From NCBI GenBank assembly GCA_910574455.1, contig CAJSYZ010000007.1:5699974-5763973 (forward strand): a stretch of 64,000 nucleotides of DNA. Direction: 5' to 3'. Position numbers and translations under genes: made by a program. Source of the stretch: Trichaptum fuscoviolaceum (lineage: Eukaryota > Basidiomycota > Agaricomycetes > Hymenochaetales > Trichaptaceae). The notes below the pieces were generated by a model. The model saw only the letters and a list, made by a program, of their open reading frames with translations. It was not told where the DNA came from and searched no databases. Positions 57,606-64,000 of this stretch are shown here, in pieces; within the stretch, counting starts at the first letter, position 1, and each line of letters begins with the position of its first letter.

Positions 57606-58955
57606 CGTGATTCCCTCCGCAGTCAGGCCGCCGATGGACGAGGAGGAGGCCGCAAAAGAAAGGTCGACTCGGACATACTACAGAGGATCGTGCTCAAATC
57701 GCTCCGCTTCGTGTTCTGCGGGTCGAGATACTTTCAGTAAAAAGACAAGCGTATGAAAGAAAAAATTTGCGCACCTCGTAATGTGACATTGGGCACGACT
57801 ACGCCTTTGATCAAAACATTTATCACCTCCCTCTCCACAAACGTCGCCTCGTAATTTACTGACCGGGTGACCGTGCTGAGGAAGCGTAGGTCCCTGGCTG
57901 AGCAGTCCGTCATATGCGATTCCTGATCTCTGGCCTCCACCGAGAAGTCTCCACAGCGCCGTGACAAATGCCGGTACGGTATTCGAAGGTGAGGACCTCC
58001 GGGTATCGATGCAGATATAGCTCGGTGAGCTCAAAGATCGAAGTTTTGATTTGGGTGGGGAAAGAGGGTGCCGCATATCGTCGGGATCACCGCGTATGTT
58101 GAATGTTCTCGGGGTCCCAAGCAAGAAACCTTCAAAGGTGGGCGGCAGATCCTGACACGTCAAATACTAGCAGTAGAAGATTGACAAAAGCACAAACTGA
58201 CCCTGCGCAATCGCTTTAATTCCCGACCAATTCAGCAGATTGGTGGCGGTGAGCTCGAAGTTCTGAAGGAAGGTGCCCGAGAAGCGGCTCGAAACAAAGT
58301 TGATCGTCGTGTAGAGCGAGTCCGAGCATGTTGAGGCGCGAAGATCGAGCGAGCGGTTTCGAGAACAGAAATGTTTGTTGGATAATTTGCAGCGTCGGGT
58401 GAGAGTGATGAGACGAGCTGAACGATGAGATTTGCCCACTGCTCGGGGAAATCGTACTTTGCAACAATGGACACGGCCTCTGCAACCTGCGCTCGTGATG
58501 TCTTGTCCACTGGACTCGAAAGCGCGATCATTGCAGGGACCAGCTTACCCTTTAGTTGCGTCTTCTCTGCCTCAGCCAACGGTGAGTCTTCACCCTCCCA
58601 TCGCCGTTTGATCGTGTTCTTGAGATAGACACTGGCTGCAAGTCACACCGAATGGTCATGGGAGACATTGAAAATGAGAGCAAGGATAGGGAAAGTATAT
58701 TTTGTTCTGCTTGTTTGTGGTAGTCGGGGACGAGGCAGAAAGCAAGGGCGACGAAGAGGAGGTCATAGTGAGGAAGACGATTCTCGGGGACATCCGAGAC
58801 ATTACTAGTATTCGGTTCCGATGCGTCAAGTTGACTCACCGGATCTTTATATTCCCCGAAGACCGGTCCAGACCTTAAATCACATGATAAATAAGGTTTT
58901 GCTTTTGAAAGGTGCAAGTCAGTACGCTATTAGAACCCGCTAGGGTGTAGCGGGA

Positions 58956-59878
58956 ATCACTACTTGTCGTCCTTCGTCCTTTGCTTTCCGGCTGCCAGTG
59001 GTTATGAATTGCTCGGAATTTCTCATTTTCATCTTATGTATAATGGATGCGTTCCCATATCGCTTCTGCGAGATGAGTTTTGCCATTTATTACCAACAAG
59101 CAACGTGATCCAGGTGCCACCCATCTCTTGAAAAATCAGCACCAAAATGTAATTTTCTGTGATTCTTCGAGCGTTGAAGCTGACAGCCATTGATAGACAA
59201 AAGGCGCTAGCTTCCTGCCATTGTCGCAAGTACATTAGTATCACGGCTACTTCCTGAATAGTCTAGCGCGGTCTTATCCAGCACTGGCAATGAGCGCCTA
59301 CGCTCTCGCAAGATGTTTCCACCTGCAAGTAGTGTTGCATCCTCCTGAAGGCCTTTACTTTCTCATCATTTCAGAAATTCTCAACCTATCGGGGGTTCGA
59401 CGAATTTGACACGTGTCACCTTCTCAAACAGAGGGTATTACCGAGTTCTGGTCTAGTCTATGCCGAGGCACGCATTCACAGCTGTATTTGGAGCTGTGTT
59501 TCTCTTGCAGGCGCCTGTACGGTTTGGCAGTGGCATGTCAACTAACCACCATACACTAAAGCCGAGCATCAGAACAGCACAAGGAAGCTCGGCTGTGCGA
59601 ATCTGTGTCCTATAGATACTCTCGCAGAGATCCGAACCTATCTTTGAACGCATTGTTGTGCTTTCTAATGAAGAAGTCTGATCTCATATGCTCGACATTC
59701 GGAAATTAAACATCCTCGTGTTCTGCACATTGAACTCGGCTGCGCACAGCTTTGAATGCTAGGTGCCTCGTGCTTACTGATAACACTGCCTTTTGAAAGC
59801 TTAAATACGATGGAGCCCCCCCCTCCCTAACGAACAGTTTGTCCCACGTCCATTGATATTATCTCTCTCTCTACCATT
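58956..59878. other. Upstream region of F1-5
   Basis: Continuation of block B after the insertion, matching 35096-36099. Contains GCTGCCAGTGG near 58990 and the promoter CTTAAATAC at 59800-59808. Open frames are short and not shared with block A. Confidence 0.5.
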
Positions 59879-62175
59879 ATGTCTAAAGCAATCAAGCGAG
59901 CCATCGCGAAGCACAAGGAGAAGAAAGCCCGCCGCGATCTCGAAAAGGATAGTAAATATATTGTCGACGATATCGATCGCATTTCGTTCGCCCTCAAACA
60001 ATACGGAATCTTCGGGCGCTATTGCAATGGGCCCGATGAAGACGCGACCGAGGATGATGCAAGCTCCGTGAGCTCGTTTTCAACGATGGCAACGACGGAC
60101 GACAATCCCGGGGCTGGATATACAATAGACAAGTACTTCTATCAACCTGTTGGAAGAAGAATCGAAAAGATTGCATTCCGAATCGCAATGCCGCTTCTTT
60201 CGCCACTCAGAATCTTCCAGTACATCGAGGAGCACCATTTAAAACGATTGCTCTTCTACTATTTTAATTTATCCGCACCATCGTCCAATTTGAAGACTGT
60301 ATACTTAGCTGGACTGGACTCTCTAGTTCATCAGACACGGTGAGTGTGTCAAATACTCTTAAGGAAAGTTATACATAAAGGCTTTCCAGGTCAAATTCAC
60401 TCATGCGGTCTTCAGCGGCTCTTTTGGCACTTATTCGCTTGTGTCCTACAGATTATGATATAGACGGCTTCTTCAAACTTGTTTACAAACAAATAGGCCA
60501 TCCTAGCTCGGCTCTAACGTTGATTGATAATACCCAGGAAAAGAAGTGTTATCTCTTCTTGATGACACTTATACGGGCACGTCCTGGACTTAGTGAGGAT
60601 CGACTCAGAAATGGTTATAACGACAACTATACTGGGATCAGACGCTTATACTACCTAAAAGAGACGTTGCTGAAGCTTGTGAACTCTTGGCGGTATGTCC
60701 CCTACACGAACTGTACACCAGTTTCTCATTGAGCTCAGCAGTTCTCCGAACAAGGATGCCTTTGCTATTATGTCTGAAGCATCTATTTGCTTCGTGCAAA
60801 CTTTACCTCGAGCCGGACTACGTTTTGGGCACTCAGAAGAAGTTGAACTAGTGTATTTCTTCAGCATTTTCATTCTCCGCTTCATTCCGTTCTTATATAA
60901 CAATTCTACTCGGCATACATGCGGACAACAGACACAGCAACTTTGCCATATGCTGCTCTTGACATTCTTGCGCTGGCTTGATTCGAATTTGTCTACATCT
61001 ATACTCCGGCGACTTTGGAAAAATACGGCATTGTATTCACCGCATAAGTTGCAAACTGAACTTGCGGTAAACAATCTGCTCTTTCAGTACGTGGAGGTGC
61101 AATTTTTTTTCTGGCTCCGAAATTTACCCCGATATAGTGAACCCATATTGGCAGCTCTATTACCTGCATCATCGAGTCCCATGCGTAGAATTCAAGGATT
61201 TTCTGAGGAAGCACTACCAAGGAATCGAAGGAATCGAATACTCCACGGAGAAAATTTTACCATCACAGACACATTGATCAGGGCTTCCATAGCTAGAAAT
61301 CAACGCCTCTTGACGTCTCTTGACGAGCTCGAGCGTGAGATTCGGGACAGCATGTCCAGGTTAAGCCCCAGAATGTGTGAGCAAGATTGATTTTCATTCT
61401 GCAGAACCTGAACAAATGATCTCGCGTACATTTTCTAGGTGCTGAAATATATAGATTGAGAGTGTGGTCGGAGAACTCGAGAGACTATGAAGAAAGACGG
61501 CGGGTGCGTCATGAATGGGGCATATATCTCCGCTCAAACCTCGATTGGGATTGGGACGTTGCGGGCTGTCTGGAGCGTCTCTTTGAGTTGCCGAAGGAGG
61601 TGGCACCAACAACCGCACCCATTGCTACCGTCTCTCTGGAGGCAGGAAAGGCGGATAGGTGGAACATTTCTACAGAGGCCAGTCTGCCGACGGAGGTCAA
61701 TTTTGCGTACAAGACTGCAACAGGCGAGACGAAGTACAAGACGATTATGATCTGCCCATCAACCGATGACGTTGCATCTGCGGGAGATTCATCCAATGCC
61801 GTAGGAGGGCATCACGAGCCAGGTCACCCAGGAGAAGAAGAAACCGAGGATGAAGCAGGGATTATTATGGACGAGTACGTAGATTCAGCATCAGAACCGG
61901 ACGCCGAACTGGAGCTTGGAGTGAAGCAGGTTGTCGTCTCGCTCATTCCAGAAGAGCCAAGCTGCGGAGTACGCGTAGAAGATCGGGAGGGATCAGACGC
62001 CGTCGCGCACAAGAACAGCGATGCACCACGCACGCAAGGAGTAGAGCTTGGACCAACGGATAGCGGATGTGGTGACGGTTGCACAACCCACACCGAATTG
62101 GAGGATTTGATACACGTCCTCGCTGCAAATAAGGAGGAGCACGCCGACCACATATCCATTTGCTCGTTGGACTAG
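59879..62175 (+). CDS. Family F1 copy 5, unrecognised protein (688 aa, five exons)
   Basis: Exons 59879-60339, 60390-60692, 60742-61086, 61138-61374 and 61455-62175 sum to 2067 nt without a stop. It is the closest relative of F1-4: the first 70 residues differ at only a few places. Shared blocks: YFYQPVGRRIEKIAFRI, SSAALLALIRLCP, YFFSIFILRFIPFLY, LLLTFLRWLDS, LTSLDELEREIRDS, HEWGIYLRSNLDWDWD, TGETKYKTI and the end DHISICSLD. The last exon starts later than in F1-4, dropping about 50 residues that follow the start of exon 5 there. The acidic tail differs most. No F2 copy follows within the window; a coatomer fragment lies behind it. Confidence 0.78.
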
Positions 62176-62890
62176 ACTTCTAATGGGACCCAAGAGCGCT
62201 GGAAGAGGAGGAGGGCATGAAGGCATGAATGAATGGGTTAAAGGACTTTGTCGATGATGATTGACTGCGTTTCTTGATTGAATTCTATGGGCGTCAAATG
62301 AGGCGCCGGGTATATCTTTTTGTTTCGAATGTAGAGACCGTAGTTGGCAGATTTCAATTTGCATGGGTGGGTGTACTGAATTTTGATGGTGATGTGCGAT
62401 TGAAGACCGGGACATTGAAAAGGAAAAGACTCTAGGACAGAAGAATAATCAGCGATGTCTTCCCGGTTGCCCGGGCGGTTCAGACATATCAATCGAGCAA
62501 CAGCACTATTTCAAGACAATCAAACTGTAGCTGACTGGATACTTGCGTCCATGCGAGAAAGTGCCAGAAAGTGCGAAGTCACCTCCCAACGGAAGTGCTT
62601 AGCACACGTACGTTACGATGAAAAGCGCCCGTGGTGCAGAAGGCGATGTCCTTGCATAAATCACAAACTCAAAAGAAAGCAGGCACCTCAGCTCATAAGT
62701 TGTATCGTAATCTGTCATTACAGTGTATCCGATTCATTTCCTTATTTGGACTTGTATCCGATTCACACATATGATGCATTTCCATATAAAGAGATTTATT
62801 ATGTCAGGTTATGTCATAGTTTAGTATTTACAGAACAAATTGGATTGCATTATACATCAGTAGTCGTGAGAATTATAAGACAATTATATA
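62176..62890. other. Spacer behind F1-5
   Basis: The first 150 bp resemble the 3' flanks of F1-1 and F1-4 (GGGCGTCAAATGAGGCGCCGGG near 62289 recurs near 14669 and 38552). After 62690 the DNA is AT-rich and without a gene. Confidence 0.45.
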
Positions 62891-62925
62891 GCGCTGTCTG
62901 AGCCAGCTTGTCCCCGCCACGAATG
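62891..62925. repeat. 35-bp repeat, inverse of 57569-57603
   Basis: GCGCTGTCTGAGCCAGCTTG... at 62891-62925 is the reverse complement of 57569-57603 with one mismatch. Each copy sits at the broken edge of a housekeeping gene fragment (coatomer beta' here, CSE1 there). Confidence 0.9.
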
Positions 62926-63250
62926 GAAAGCCTTGATTAGAACGATCCTGCACACAATCTCACCAGTCCCAGAAGACGATGAAACCGCTTTCACAAGCAC
63001 CTCACCATGCCATGCTTGAACTGGCCACGATCCAGCACCCTTCATTGCTAGACTGCTCCTTTCCTTGAAGTTCATGTACACCCGCTCATTCGTCCGCCTT
63101 TCCAACACAGCGTACACATTTGAGTCTGTAGCCCATGCGAAGGAAGAGCCGTTGCCGAACACCTTGTTTGGCCGGGCCAGCGCAGTGACTCTCTGTCTCC
63201 GACCACCACGGAGATGAAGCGCCCGTCGGGAGAGTGTTAAAGGACATCGG
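62926..63250 (-). pseudogene. SEC27: Coatomer subunit beta' fragment
   Basis: Minus strand, near 63170 to 62930: NKVFGNGSSFAWATDSNVYAV, then VYMNFKERSSLAMKGAGSW and GEIVCRI. This is the part of beta'-COP that follows the WD40 propeller. Just upstream, DGRFIS and VVGD can be read in another frame. Both ends are cut off. Beta'-COP belongs to the COPI coat of Golgi vesicles; this piece cannot be functional. Confidence 0.7.
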
Positions 63251-63289
63251 GAAAATCTCCGCCGTACCGAGTTCTCGCACACATCAGGG

Positions 63290-64000
63290 AATCTTCTTTT
63301 TTGCTTACAGCTACTTAAAGTTACTTAAACGGTCTGATATTTCCGGAAGCCCTGGAAAGTAAAATGTTACTGATTTACTGATTTCAGGCATGTGGTTTCA
63401 TTATTCAGGAAGGGCCTTACTGAAATCAGTGTCGTCAACTTAAATCAGTGCTCTCAGTGCTCTCAGTGCATCAGCAATCAGACATTCAGGTTATTTAAAT
63501 CAGTGTATAAGCATCAGGGAAAAGTTTTTAAAATGATAATATGATTACATACAATAACATACAATATAACAGGTAAAATCGTCCCTAATGTATCTCGGGT
63601 TCCAGTATCAAATATATTGACCTTATCAGGCACGTAAAATTCAATACAAAGTGTGCCATGATTACAGCTACTATCTTAGGCAATCAGCATTATGGCTCTT
63701 TTATTCTGTAAAATGCAATACATGGCTTAGCAGCCTGTTAGGGTTTGTACCGGATTTCAGTGTTTGTATTGCGCATATAGTGACTAAAATTTAGTATATA
63801 TGCTGTCATTATGGTGACCTATGTAAATAATTCTGCCGCAGTTAATGGGATTATGTAGTTTACATACTCTAGCTTTCATTGTAATGTCTAGCAGCATGGT
63901 AGCGATGACACCGTAATGTGTCGATGATAATGCATGATAGCGATGCTGGGAGCTATCTTTAGATACAAGGCACCATGTCATGACAGCGATGCCAATGAAT
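63290..64000. other. AT-rich end of the window
   Basis: No gene supported. A short array of TCAGTGC words lies at about 63441-63470, with further (A)AATCAGTG words from 63360 to 63510. Confidence 0.45.

Larger units (their letters stand above)
55258..58917 (-). pseudogene. CSE1: Exportin CSE1 (importin-alpha re-exporter), broken copy
   Basis: Order and content follow CSE1/CAS, a HEAT-repeat carrier that returns importin-alpha to the cytoplasm. From the N-terminus: HKQAEQNI near 58730, KLVPAMIALSSPVDK and AKYDFPEQWANLIVQL near 58500, YTTINFVSSRFSG near 58300, TCQDLPPTFE near 58155, VERE with LIKGVVVPNVTLR near 57800, then after a gap QGVTNTNALEDVVQFFSQH near 56640, RHLRSPNYVCYTY near 56400, FDQYIFESISALIRF near 55950, FGPFTIILQQDID near 55800 and LLTRVQTARTDAYVYDLV near 55400. 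Several frame changes, a replaced middle part and a missing C-terminus (about the last 150 residues) make it a pseudogene. Introns are still present, so it came from DNA and not from an mRNA copy. Confidence 0.85.
55143..58955. mobile_element. 3.8-kb insertion carrying a broken exportin gene
   Basis: Block A runs without interruption from 35094 to 35096 where block B has 3.8 kb of extra DNA between TTGAAGTTGCAC (to 55142) and ATCAC (from 58956). The insert contains a CSE1 pseudogene on the minus strand. A hairpin with 7-bp arms (CCCGCTA/TAGCGGG) lies at 58936-58954, exactly at the right junction. No clear target duplication and no Helitron-type ends (TC...CTRR) were seen, so the mechanism is open. 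Confidence 0.7.

Noticed and set aside
55143..58955. Helitron as carrier of the CSE1 fragment
   Set aside because: No TC start, no CTRR end and no insertion between A and T at the junctions known from block A, although one hairpin is at the right place.

Overview
The window looks like nuclear DNA of a filamentous basidiomycete, most likely an Agaricomycete. Genes are built from many short exons separated by 45-70 nt introns with GT(A/G)AGT-type donors, and the recognisable families are typical of mushroom genomes: a KDZ transposase with its CxC2 cysteine cluster, Spt5-like KOW proteins, a DUF6589 protein beside a RecQ-type helicase, a DUF6533-type membrane protein and LRR proteins without a visible F-box. 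It is a repeat-rich accessory region. The only housekeeping-type sequences seen, exportin CSE1 and coatomer beta', are broken copies. No rRNA, tRNA or CRISPR was recognised.

Layout. 1-10.6 kb: an Spt5-like fragment (minus), a small three-exon gene, a decayed Spt5-like gene (plus), a KDZ transposase with CxC2 domain (plus) and a TPR relic. 12-25.6 kb: three head-to-tail copies of a large unrecognised gene, called family F1 here, interleaved with minus-strand copies of an ASCC1/AKAP7-type 2H phosphoesterase family, called F2. 26.6-29.6 kb: C-rich satellite DNA with a 772-bp tandem duplication and two 24-25-bp minisatellites. 30-40.7 kb: block A (DUF6533 relic, LRR gene, F2 copies, F1-4, a further F2). 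40,769-46,677: a complete TIR-bounded element with 251-bp TIRs and a 9-bp target duplication, carrying a DUF6589 gene and a RecQ-type helicase gene that converge from start codons at the inner edges of the TIRs. 47.3-62.2 kb: block B, a second copy of block A, broken by a 1.2-kb TIR element inside its LRR gene and by a 3.8-kb insertion holding a broken CSE1. 62.9-63.3 kb: a coatomer beta' fragment.

How it fits together. F1 and F2 recur as a cassette, F1 forward then F2 reverse, so the two converge at their 3' ends and F2 diverges from the next F1. Four of five F1 copies have full open models whose exon lengths sum to a multiple of three (659-725 aa). Most F2 copies are damaged, and some have lost the catalytic histidines. 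Segmental duplication, transposon insertion and uptake of gene fragments have reshaped the array. The strongest candidates for something new are the DUF6589/helicase transposon and the F1 family.
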